Source: Cohaesibacter haloalkalitolerans
Lineage (GTDB): Bacteria > Pseudomonadota > Alphaproteobacteria > Rhizobiales > Cohaesibacteraceae
Assembly: GCF_003574655.1 (NCBI RefSeq)
Contig: NZ_QNUM01000004.1
Coordinates: 248,001-312,000 of the forward strand
DNA length: 64,000 nucleotides
Direction: 5' to 3'
The notes beneath the pieces were generated by a model. The model was not told where the DNA came from, did not search any database, and worked only from the letters and a program-made list of their open reading frames with translations. Both the position numbers and the translations under genes were made by a program. Numbering within the stretch: the first letter of the stretch is position 1; the number at the start of each line of letters is the position of its first letter. Below, piece by piece: positions 27,250 to 35,142 of the stretch.

Positions 27250-28620
27250 ATGAACCAATTCATTAACCTGCATATTCCGCATGGCAAACAAGTCCGAGCC
27301 CAACGTCTGATCTGGCAGAGACGGATCATCTTCGGGTTGGGCGGTGTCATGGTCGGCTTTGCTGCCGTGGCTCTGGCCATGGGCGCAGACGCCAGTCAGG
27401 ATCTCTATCGCCAGTTGATCGCAGCTTACCCTTACGCTGGCCTCCTGGTGACGCCACTCGGCTTTGGCGCAATCGTCTGGGTGACCAATCGCTACTTCCC
27501 CGGCACGCAGGGCTCCGGCATTCCGCAAGCCATCGCCGCCCGGCGGCTCAAGCGCCCAACCAGCCGGGCAAAGCTGGTCGGTATACGCTCGGCCATCGGC
27601 AAGATCGTGATGACGCTGCTCGGCATGATGATCGGCGCCTCGACCGGCCGTGAAGGCCCGACCGTTCAGGTCGGGGCCGCCGTGATGTTCCTGACGGGGC
27701 GCATTGCCCCCAAACGGCAGGTCGGTCTCATTCTGGCCGGTGCCGCGGCCGGTATCGCCGGTGCCTTCAACACGCCACTGGCCGGGATCGTCTTTGCCAT
27801 CGAGGAAATGAGCCGCTCGTTTGAAATGCGCACCAGCGGCATGATCCTCGGCACGGTCATCCTCGCCGGTCTGACCTCCATGGCCATCTTCGGCAACTAC
27901 ACCTATTTCGGCACCTCGCACGATGTGCTGCAGTTCGGCTGGGGCTGGATTGCCGTACCCATCGTTGGTGTGGTCGGCGGCCTCGCTGGCGGCCTGTTCT
28001 CCAAGGTTCTGGTGCTCTTCACCTATGGCCTGCCCGGCGCTGTCGGCGCGATGATCAAGGCTCACCCGATCCCCTTTGCCATTCTCTGCGGCCTGATCGT
28101 CGCACTTGCCGGCCTCTACACCGATGGTGCCGTCAATGGCTCCGGTTATGAGGCAGCCCGCGATGTGCTGCATGGTGACACGGAGCTGCGCCTTGAATAT
28201 GCGCCCTTGAAACTGCTGGCCACCATAGCCTCTTCCATCGGCGGACTGCCCGGCGGCATTTTCTCGCCGTCACTCTCGGTGGGCGCCGGACTGGGCGCCG
28301 ACCTTGCGGGCCTGTTCCCCAAGGTGCCCGTTGGCGCCATCGTGCTGCTTGGCATGGTTTCCTACTTCACCGGCGTCGTTCAGGCTCCCATCACCTCCTT
28401 CGTCATCGTCATGGAGATGACCGACAACCACCAGATGATGCTGCCGCTGATGGCTTGCGCCCTCATTGCCAACGCCTTCTCCAAGGTCTTCTGCAAGGAA
28501 GGCGTCTACCATATGCAGTCCGGCAAATTCTACGATTTCGCCCGCCATCGAGACCCGGAACCTGCGGCAGAAACGCCAACACCGGAAGCACCGGACGCAA
28601 AGACGGAAACCAAACCGTAG
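27250..28620 (+). CDS. ClC-type chloride/proton antiporter-like protein
   Basis: 456 residues, polytopic inner-membrane protein of the ClC family. Anion-path motifs: GTQGSGIPQ (about 86-93, central Ser), GASTGREGPTVQ with the gating glutamate Glu135, and GLPGGIFSP. The inner proton glutamate is present in FAIEEMSRSF (Glu186), which in this family points to H+-coupled exchange rather than a channel. Short C-tail (PEPAAETPTPEAP) with no CBS domain. A terminator follows, then a second, different ClC gene. Confidence 0.93.
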   Translation: MNQFINLHIPHGKQVRAQRLIWQRRIIFGLGGVMVGFAAVALAMGADASQDLYRQLIAAYPYAGLLVTPLGFGAIVWVTNRYFPGTQGSGIPQAIAARRLKRPTSRAKLVGIRSAIGKIVMTLLGMMIGASTGREGPTVQVGAAVMFLTGRIAPKRQVGLILAGAAAGIAGAFNTPLAGIVFAIEEMSRSFEMRTSGMILGTVILAGLTSMAIFGNYTYFGTSHDVLQFGWGWIAVPIVGVVGGLAGGLFSKVLVLFTYGLPGAVGAMIKAHPIPFAILCGLIVALAGLYTDGAVNGSGYEAARDVLHGDTELRLEYAPLKLLATIASSIGGLPGGIFSPSLSVGAGLGADLAGLFPKVPVGAIVLLGMVSYFTGVVQAPITSFVIVMEMTDNHQMMLPLMACALIANAFSKVFCKEGVYHMQSGKFYDFARHRDPEPAAETPTPEAPDAKTETKP

Positions 28621-28700
28621 CGCGTCTCCCTGCGAACAGCGGGCACCTGCGCGCCACGCTCTCGCCTCCGGACCGGACAGATTTGATGAAGATTACGAAA

Positions 28701-28728
28701 GAGCCGCCTTCCCGGGCGGCTTTTCTTT
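28701..28728 (+). terminator. Terminator between the two ClC genes
   Basis: GCCGCC-TTCCCG-GGCGGC followed by TTTTCTTT. Confidence 0.75.
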
Positions 28729-28863
28729 GTTCCTGTGGCAGCATCCGAAGGTTAGGCTTGACCTTTCTGGCAAAAGTTTCAAAGCTTTCAAAAGAAAACA
28801 GGGGAAACCCGCTGACCACGGGACAGACGCCCTGCTCCTCATAGCAACAAGACTTTGCCGACC

Positions 28864-30492
28864 ATGTTCTGGACCAACCCGATCAAACTGATACGCAGCT
28901 GGATAGAGCCGAACTGGTCGATCTACCTGTCGACACAACAGCCCAAACTGTGGCTGTTTGCCATCCTTATCGGCTTTCTGGTCTCGCTGGCGGCCATCCT
29001 CTTCCGGCTCGGCATCGGCGGTGTGCAGTGGTTCTGGCTCGGCACCAGCAGCGAGACAATCATAGCCACGGTTCGGGCAAGCCCTGCCTGGATCGTCATT
29101 CTTGCGCCAACCCTTGGCGGCCTGTTCGTCGGAGCTTTCCTGCAATATGTCCACCCCATCAAACGCGCCGAAGGGGTTGCCGATGTCATCGAGGCCCGGG
29201 CACGAGGCGGCCGGGGGCTGCGCTTCTGGCAGGCCCTCGACAGCGCCGCCATCACCATCGTCTCGCTGGGATCTGGCGCAAGCGCCGGGCGCGAGGGGCC
29301 TATCGTCCATTTCGGGGCCAGCCTCGCCAGCTCCCTCAGCCGCAAGCTGTCGCTGCAACCGGCTGCCCGCAAGATCCTTCTGGCCTGCGGGGTTGCCAGT
29401 GCCGTCTCGGCCTCGTTCAACGCCCCGATCGCCGGCGTGCTGTTCGCCCATGAAGTCATTCTGGGGCATTATGCCTTCTCGGCCTTTGTGCCGATCGTGC
29501 TGGCCTCCGCCGTGGGCACCACCTTCTCGCGCCTCTATTTCGGCGATACTGCCTCCTTCATCATTCCCGACTATCAACTCACCTCCTATTGGGAACTGCC
29601 GTCCTTCGCCCTTTTGGGCATTGTCTGTGCCATTGTGGCGGTGCTGTTCCAGACTTCGCTGCTCGGCACCGACTGGATTGCCCGCCACATCAAGATGCCG
29701 CTGGTCTTCCGCCCCGTTGTCGGTGGTTTCCTTGTCGGTCTTCTGGCGCTGGCCTTTCCCGAAGTGCTCGGCGTCGGCTATGAGGCAACCGATCTGGCCC
29801 TCAAGCAGCAATTACCGCTGATGACACTTCTTTGGCTGATCTTTGCCAAGATGCTGGCGACCTCGATCACGCTGGCCTCCCGCTTTGGCGGCGGCATCTT
29901 CTCGCCCTCGCTCTATATCGGAGCCATGGTTGGCGGCACCTTCGGGTTGATTGCCCAGCCATTGCTGCCAGAAATCGCCTCTACCCACGGCCTTTATGCC
30001 TTGTTGGGTATGGGCGCCGTCGCATCCGCCGTGTTGGGCGCGCCCATTTCAACTACCATGATCGTGTTCGAGCTGACCGGCGGCTACGCCCTGTCCATCG
30101 CGCTGCTGCTGACGGTCTCGATTTCCAATGGCATCGCCGTAGCCCTCAGTGGCCGCTCCTATTTTCACTGGCAACTGGCCATGCGCGGCATCTTCCTCAA
30201 CGAAGGCACCCATCGCTACATCGTCAACCAGGTGACGGTTGCCGAGGTCTACACCCCGCTGGCTGCGGACGTCGCCGCTGAAGACACCGTGCTGCGACAC
30301 GACATGGAAGCCATCCGCATGCAGGATACGCTGGAACTGGCACTCAAGACCTTCAATGACAACGGCGGCGCCGATCTCGCGGTGCTGGATCCGCACAATC
30401 CCGGCAGGATTGTCGGCTGGGTGCGGCAGGTGGATGCCCTGCGCTATTTCAACGACGTTCTCATCAGCACGCAGGTGGAGGAGCATCGCTGA
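28864..30492 (+). CDS. ClC-family chloride channel-like protein with CBS-like tail
   Basis: 542 residues from the ATG at 28864 (a TTG three codons earlier is possible). ClC pore: GASAGREGPIVHFG keeps the gating Glu144; SASFNAPIAGVLFAHEVILG; SRFGGGIFSPSLYIGAM; tyrosine in SYFHWQLAMRG. Differences from the gene upstream: GSGIP is replaced by RAEGVADV, and the proton-glutamate position after the conserved Glu197 is Val198, as in channel-type members. The last ~100 residues (VNQVTVAEVYTPL...TLELALKTFNDNGGADLAVLD) look like one degenerate CBS domain. The two ClC copies are not close paralogues. Confidence 0.92.
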   Translation: MFWTNPIKLIRSWIEPNWSIYLSTQQPKLWLFAILIGFLVSLAAILFRLGIGGVQWFWLGTSSETIIATVRASPAWIVILAPTLGGLFVGAFLQYVHPIKRAEGVADVIEARARGGRGLRFWQALDSAAITIVSLGSGASAGREGPIVHFGASLASSLSRKLSLQPAARKILLACGVASAVSASFNAPIAGVLFAHEVILGHYAFSAFVPIVLASAVGTTFSRLYFGDTASFIIPDYQLTSYWELPSFALLGIVCAIVAVLFQTSLLGTDWIARHIKMPLVFRPVVGGFLVGLLALAFPEVLGVGYEATDLALKQQLPLMTLLWLIFAKMLATSITLASRFGGGIFSPSLYIGAMVGGTFGLIAQPLLPEIASTHGLYALLGMGAVASAVLGAPISTTMIVFELTGGYALSIALLLTVSISNGIAVALSGRSYFHWQLAMRGIFLNEGTHRYIVNQVTVAEVYTPLAADVAAEDTVLRHDMEAIRMQDTLELALKTFNDNGGADLAVLDPHNPGRIVGWVRQVDALRYFNDVLISTQVEEHR

Positions 30493-30738
30493 CAAGCCCT
30501 CCACTTCAGACAGAGGCCTCCTCCCTCCGTTGGTTCACCTCCGGTCACAAAACACCAGAACAACAAATTTGCCCCTGACAAACCACATTTGTTGCTATAA
30601 TGTTCTTATCCAGATTCGGTCTGTTCACCCCCTTTTTCGACCGCAGTGCCTTGTAAAAGGCGCATAAAGCCGATAGATGGCGACCAGGAACCCCAACGAA
30701 CAATCCCAGATAACACCAAGCCGGAACCGATAGTATCA

Positions 30739-33123
30739 ATGTCTGATCTTTTTGCGACACCACCCGTATCCCCGATCCGTGAGCGTGAGGAGGAAGATCA
30801 GGAAGGCATTCGCGCAAGGCTCGCCCGCATGCACCCGACGCCCTATCTGGATGGCCTCAACCCCGAACAGAGAGATGCGGTGGAGAGCCTTGACGGCCCG
30901 CTGCTGGTTCTGGCTGGCGCAGGCACCGGCAAGACCCGCGTATTGACCACCCGCATCGGCCATATTCTGGCAACGCGCCGCGCCACGCCGTGGCAGATCC
31001 TGTCGGTGACCTTCACCAACAAGGCCGCCCGCGAGATGAAGGATCGCATTGGCAAACTCATTGGCGGCTCCGTGGAAGGCATGCAATGGCTTGGCACCTT
31101 CCACTCGATCGGCGTCAAGATCCTGAGGCGTCATGCCGAGCTGGTCGGGCTGCGGTCCAACTTCACTATCCTCGATACCGACGACCAGATCCGCCTGCTC
31201 AAGCAGCTCATTCAGGCCGCGGCCATCGAGGAAAAGCGCTGGCCCGCCCGCCAGCTTGCCACCCTGATTGACGGCTGGAAGAACCGTGGTCTTTCCCCCA
31301 ACCAGGTGCCGCAGGACGAGGCCTTCCTGTTTGCCCAGGGCAAGGGCATCGCGCTTTACGCCGCCTATCAGGAGCGTCTCAAGATCCTCAACGCCTGCGA
31401 CTTCGGCGACCTGCTGCTGGAGTGCATCCGCCTGTTCCGCGAGAACCCGGATGTGCTCGCCAGCTACCACGACAAATTCCGCTATATTCTGGTGGACGAG
31501 TATCAGGACACCAACGTCGCCCAGTATCTCTGGCTGCGCCTTCTGGCCCAGTCCAGCCACAACATTTGCTGCGTCGGTGACGATGACCAGTCGATCTATG
31601 GCTGGCGTGGTGCCGAGGTCGACAATATCCTGCGCTTCGAGGAAGACTTCCCCGGCGCCAAGGTCATCCGGCTTGAACGCAACTATCGCTCCACCGCCCA
31701 TATTCTGGCGGCCGCCTCCCATCTTATTACCTATAATGAAGGGCGCCTCGGCAAGACCCTGCACCCGCAGATCAAGGACGATGAGGCCGAGAAGGTCACG
31801 GTTGCCTCCGTCTGGGATTCGGAAGAAGAGGCCCGAACCATCGGCGACCAGATCGAGGCCTTTCAGCGCGCCGGGCACGAGCTCAACGACATGGCCATTC
31901 TGGTTCGCGCCTCCTTCCAGATGCGCGAATTCGAAGACCGTTTCATTACCATGGGCCTCAACTATCGCGTCATCGGCGGCCCGCGTTTCTATGAGCGCGC
32001 CGAGATCCGCGATGCGCTGGCCTATTTCCGCGCAGTGGTCCAGTCCGCCGACGACCTTGCCTTCGAGCGCATCGTCAACACCCCCCGCCGCGGCCTTGGC
32101 GATGCGACCATTCGTCAGATCCACACGCTGGCTCGCGCCGAGGAAATTCCGCTGATGGAAGCGGCCTCTGAAATGGTGGAAACCGAAGAGCTGAAACCCA
32201 AACCGCGCAACGCCCTCAAGAGCCTTCTGGGTCAGTTCAACCACTGGCGCACCATGATGCCGACCATGAAGCACACGGAACTGGCCGAGATCATCCTTGA
32301 TGAATCCGGCTATACCGAAATGTGGCAGAAGGACAAGTCACCGGACGCGCCGGGCCGCCTTGAAAACCTCAAGGAACTGATCCGCTCGATGGAAGAGTTC
32401 GACTCGCTGCCGAGCTTCCTTGAGCATATCGCACTGGTGATGGACCGCGACGCAGGCGAGACCAACGACGCGGTTTCGATCATGACCCTGCATTCGGCCA
32501 AGGGGCTAGAATTCGATACGGTCTTCCTGCCCGGCTGGGAAGAAGGCCTGTTCCCCCACCAGCGGGCACTGGATGAAGCCGGCACCAAGGGGCTGGAGGA
32601 AGAGCGCCGCCTCGCCTATGTAGGCATCACCCGCGCCAAGAAGCGGGCCAAGATCTACGTCGCCTCCAATCGGCGCATCCATGGTCTGTGGCAGAATTCC
32701 ATCCCCTCGCGCTTCCTTGACGAATTGCCGTCCAAGCATGTGGAGATCGAGGAGAGCCAGTCGACCTATGGCGGCTATGGTGCTTCCGGCGTTGGAGGCT
32801 CCATCTATGGCAAAAGCCGGTTCGACACATCCGACCCCTTCGAGAACACCTACGAAACGCCGGGCTGGAAGCGGGCACAGGCCAACAAGGCCAACCGCAC
32901 GAAGGCCAGCGCCCCCAAGGCAAAGCGTGCAACGACGACCATCGAGGGCGAACTGGTCGCCAAGAGCGTCTCGGACACGCCATCGAAGTTTTCCGTCGGT
33001 GAACGGGTGTTCCACCTCAAGTTCGGCTATGGCGAAATCCGCACCATAGAGGGCAACAAGCTGACCATCCAGTTCCAGACAGGACAAAAGCGGGTGCTCG
33101 ACAGTTTCGTGGAAAAACATTAA
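30739..33123 (+). CDS. UvrD/PcrA-type DNA helicase (SF1A)
   Basis: 794 residues from the ATG at 30739 (MSDLF); longer in-frame starts upstream are unlikely. 3'-5' helicase for mismatch and nucleotide-excision repair and for clearing RecA or RNA polymerase. Motif order: Q-motif LNPEQRDAV; Walker A LAGAGTGKTRVL; Ia SVTFTNKAAREMKDRI; II ILVDEYQDTN; III VGDDDQSIYGWRGA; IV LERNYRST; V SIMTLHSAKGLEF; VI RRLAYVGITRAKKRA. The C-terminus GERVFHLKFGYGEI...ITIQF-like is the Tudor fold that binds RNA polymerase in UvrD/PcrA. Followed 69 bases later by prmA. Confidence 0.95.
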   Translation: MSDLFATPPVSPIREREEEDQEGIRARLARMHPTPYLDGLNPEQRDAVESLDGPLLVLAGAGTGKTRVLTTRIGHILATRRATPWQILSVTFTNKAAREMKDRIGKLIGGSVEGMQWLGTFHSIGVKILRRHAELVGLRSNFTILDTDDQIRLLKQLIQAAAIEEKRWPARQLATLIDGWKNRGLSPNQVPQDEAFLFAQGKGIALYAAYQERLKILNACDFGDLLLECIRLFRENPDVLASYHDKFRYILVDEYQDTNVAQYLWLRLLAQSSHNICCVGDDDQSIYGWRGAEVDNILRFEEDFPGAKVIRLERNYRSTAHILAAASHLITYNEGRLGKTLHPQIKDDEAEKVTVASVWDSEEEARTIGDQIEAFQRAGHELNDMAILVRASFQMREFEDRFITMGLNYRVIGGPRFYERAEIRDALAYFRAVVQSADDLAFERIVNTPRRGLGDATIRQIHTLARAEEIPLMEAASEMVETEELKPKPRNALKSLLGQFNHWRTMMPTMKHTELAEIILDESGYTEMWQKDKSPDAPGRLENLKELIRSMEEFDSLPSFLEHIALVMDRDAGETNDAVSIMTLHSAKGLEFDTVFLPGWEEGLFPHQRALDEAGTKGLEEERRLAYVGITRAKKRAKIYVASNRRIHGLWQNSIPSRFLDELPSKHVEIEESQSTYGGYGASGVGGSIYGKSRFDTSDPFENTYETPGWKRAQANKANRTKASAPKAKRATTTIEGELVAKSVSDTPSKFSVGERVFHLKFGYGEIRTIEGNKLTIQFQTGQKRVLDSFVEKH

Positions 33124-33192
33124 GCCTTGCCGCTTGCCATTGCGGCTGCGAAGGTCTATCGACGTGCCAGATTTCAGGAACAAGAGGGAACC

Positions 33193-34065
33193 ATGCCCCA
33201 ATATCTTTATGCCGAAGGCCCCATCAAGGACATTCAGACCGCAGCCGACCATCTGCAGAAGGTCTTCGAGGAAGATGGCTTTGCCATTTCCAACTTCGAG
33301 GTTGATGAGGATCGCGGCATCTGGGCCCTCTCCCTCTATCCGTCCGACGAGCAGATGAGCGATGTCTATCGCACCACCCTTGCGGAACTTTCTGCCCTGT
33401 CAATGGCGCTACCGCTCCGCACGGAAGAGCTGGCCGATGTCGACTGGGTGACGAAAAGCCTTGAAGGTCTGGTACCGGTGGAAGCCGGACGCTTCATCAT
33501 CCATGGTTCCCATGATCGTGGCCTCGACACAAAGGGCCGGATTCCGGTGCAGATCAACGCCGGGCAGGCGTTTGGTACGGGCCACCATGGCACCACCGCC
33601 GGATGTCTGAAGGTTCTGAGTGAAGAGCTGCGCCGCTTCCATCCCCTGCGGCTGCTTGATCTGGGCACAGGGTCTGCGGTTCTGGCCATTGCGCTGGCCA
33701 AATTGCTCAAACAGGAGATCGTCGCAACCGACATCGACCCGATCTCCATTGAGACCGCCAATGAAAACATACGCATCAACGAGGTGCAACCGTTCGTCAA
33801 AACCGCGGTTGCAGCCGGTTTCAGCCATCAGATTTTTGCGAAAAAAGGCCCGTTTGACCTGATCGTTGCCAATATTCTTGCCGGGCCACTGTGCAAGATG
33901 GCCCCGGAAATGGCCAGGCACATTGCCAGAGGTGGACGCGTCATCCTGTCGGGCCTGCTGCCGCATCAACGCGCACGCGTTCTTGCTGCCTACCGGCTGC
34001 AAGGTCTGCGTCACGTCAGAACAATCAAGGAAGATGGGTGGTTGGTTCTGGTCCTGGAACGATAA
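33193..34065 (+). CDS. prmA: Ribosomal protein L11 methyltransferase
   Basis: 290 residues from the ATG at 33193 (GAGGGAA upstream). SAM-dependent methylation of L11. N-terminal substrate-binding domain (about 1-95), then the Rossmann methyltransferase: QAFGTGHHGTTAGCL, motif I LLDLGTGSAVLAIALAKL, TDIDPISIETANENI, and the N-methyltransferase NPPF-like site as LIVANILAGPL, which is the PrmA form. It ends with the usual SGLL...DGWLVLVLER. Probably cotranscribed with the helicase gene. Confidence 0.95.
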   Translation: MPQYLYAEGPIKDIQTAADHLQKVFEEDGFAISNFEVDEDRGIWALSLYPSDEQMSDVYRTTLAELSALSMALPLRTEELADVDWVTKSLEGLVPVEAGRFIIHGSHDRGLDTKGRIPVQINAGQAFGTGHHGTTAGCLKVLSEELRRFHPLRLLDLGTGSAVLAIALAKLLKQEIVATDIDPISIETANENIRINEVQPFVKTAVAAGFSHQIFAKKGPFDLIVANILAGPLCKMAPEMARHIARGGRVILSGLLPHQRARVLAAYRLQGLRHVRTIKEDGWLVLVLER

Positions 34066-34102
34066 GGCTGGCGCCAATCATATTGCCAGTTGGTTTTCTT
34101 TG

Positions 34103-34126
34103 CGAAAACGGCCGGGACCTCCCGGC
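34103..34126 (-). terminator. Terminator of the 42-codon small gene (may also stop prmA)
   Basis: GCCGGG-ACCT-CCCGGC; on the minus strand it is followed by CGTTTTC. A second C/G hairpin (about 34128-34140) lies beside it. Confidence 0.55.
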
Positions 34127-34180
34127 TCCCCCCAAGGGGGATGCATAAAATGGCCTTTTGCCTCTTTCATGCGAATGGAC

Positions 34181-34210
34181 ACTTGAGCTTCCCCGTAGGG
34201 AAGTTCAAGT
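34181..34210 (-). other. 3' hairpin right after the 42-codon small gene
   Basis: ACTTGA-a-CTTCCC-TACG-GGGAAG-c-TCAAGT, a 12-pair stem with one mismatch, four bases past the stop codon. There is no U-tract. Likely protects the short mRNA from 3' decay. Confidence 0.6.
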
Positions 34211-34213
34211 GGA

Positions 34214-34342
34214 TTATTTGTCGTTGTTGTCGCGAGCAGAGAAAACTTCAGAGAAGTTCGGGGAGTAGAGTTCGATGTAAGAACGAGCTTCGGCTTCACG
34301 AGCTGCGATCATACGTTCGAAAGCATTGCTGAGGATGGACAT
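34214..34342 (-). CDS. Uncharacterised small protein A (42 residues)
   Basis: Begins MSILSNAFERMIAAREAEA and continues with RSYIELYSPNF to a polar end, DNNDK. Function not recognised. It is judged real for several reasons. There is a strong ribosome site (AAGGAAAAATCA before the ATG). Codon choice leans to GCT, CGT, GAA, AAC and TTC, unlike the GCC/CGC-rich neighbours, as in highly expressed genes. A GGTCGA/TCGACC hairpin lies in the leader and a stable hairpin right after the stop. A paralogue with the same xxxIAAREexAxxYxxxY core lies 350 bases upstream on the same strand. One amphipathic helix (about 6-26) is likely; no TM or signal peptide. Confidence 0.72.
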   Translation of the reverse strand: MSILSNAFERMIAAREAEARSYIELYSPNFSEVFSARDNNDK

Positions 34343-34364
34343 TGATTTTTCCTTTTCATCATCC

Positions 34365-34381
34365 GGTCGATCTTCTCGACC
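34365..34381 (-). promoter_or_regulatory. 5' UTR hairpin of small gene A
   Basis: GGTCGA-GAAGA-TCGACC, ending about 22 bases before the ATG and close to the AAGGAAAA ribosome site. Upstream, TATATAAC near 34400 may be the -10. Confidence 0.45.
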
Positions 34382-34539
34382 TCTTTCTTATACCAAAGTT
34401 ATATAGCAAATCTGCTTAGTAAGAAAATGCACAGTTTCTCACGACAGCCACGGCAAAAGTGCATGGCATGACACTTAGCTATGTCAGTCGCACTGCGGTT
34501 CGGGACTCTCGGAGAGGCATTTCTCCAGTTCGCCAAAAC

Positions 34540-34572
34540 ACAAAAACAAAAAAAGCGGGCCGAAACCCGCTT
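34540..34572 (-). terminator. Terminator of small gene B
   Basis: AAGCGGG-TTTCGG-CCCGCTT followed on the minus strand by TTTTTGTTTTTG. Strong intrinsic terminator that makes gene B a separate transcript from gene A. Confidence 0.85.
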
Positions 34573-34620
34573 GTTTTCATGGAGTTTTATTTGGGACGGC
34601 TTATCTCCTCCCGTCCGAAA

Positions 34621-34679
34621 CTTCTCTGGATGACCAAGCAAATGTCTTCTACGCAATTTTTCGTAGATCATCCGAGAAG
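34621..34679 (-). other. Structured 3' element of small gene B
   Basis: Transcript arms CTTCTC-GGATGA-TCTACG pair in order with CGTAGA, TCATCC and GAGAAG. The inner TCTACG/CGTAGA hairpin is offset from the outer 12 pairs by a bulge of about 14 bases. It starts 11 bases after the stop codon and lies before the terminator. There is no coding potential. Confidence 0.6.
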
Positions 34680-34690
34680 CCTCACGGCGA

Positions 34691-34825
34691 TTAGCCGCGA
34701 GGATCGTTGGTCAGGTCGATGAAAGAGCCGAGGCCACGTTCGGACATGTATTCGTCAACGTAACGCTGAGCCTGTTCTTCACGAGCAGCGATAACTTTTT
34801 CCAGAGCACGGTTAAAGAAGTTCAT
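34691..34825 (-). CDS. Uncharacterised small protein B (44 residues), paralogue of A
   Basis: Begins MNFFNRALEKVIAAREEQA, then QRYVDEYMSERGLGSF and ends LTNDPRG. It shares with protein A the hydrophobic start and the IAAREexAxxY block. Strong ribosome site (AAAGGAAATTACA before ATG). Codons such as CGT, GCT, CTG, GAA, TAC and AAC indicate high expression. Monocistronic: own leader of 100 bases or more towards the aminopeptidase gene, a structured 3' element and a strong terminator. The ARExQAxxYV core faintly recalls other short uncharacterised alphaproteobacterial proteins (memory only). No function proposed. Confidence 0.78.
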   Translation of the reverse strand: MNFFNRALEKVIAAREEQAQRYVDEYMSERGLGSFIDLTNDPRG

Positions 34826-35142
34826 TGTAATTTCCTTTCTTCTCATCGGTGATTGATCTGTTTGATCTATGTCATGGAATATGGTCCACCTGGAGCAATT
34901 CAAAAAGGCCCAATACATCAAAACAGTAATGCGTTTTGTGCATAGCGCGATTTTGAGTCCATATGATTGCGCAAATATGCAAGAGCAATGAATTATTAAA
35001 TCCCTGTCAACCGACGCGACTGCCCTTGCTCGAACCACACAAATTTGGCACTGTTGTCCAACCATCCATCATATCTGGACTCATCACCGGACAGACGCGG
35101 AGCCGGATTCCGCCCCGCCAGGTTTCCTTTAGGAAAGTTCTA

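Noticed and set aside
34214-34825. DUF1127 identity for the two small proteins
   Set aside because: DUF1127 proteins are about the same length but carry an Arg-rich WRxxR...L...DIGL pattern that is absent here.
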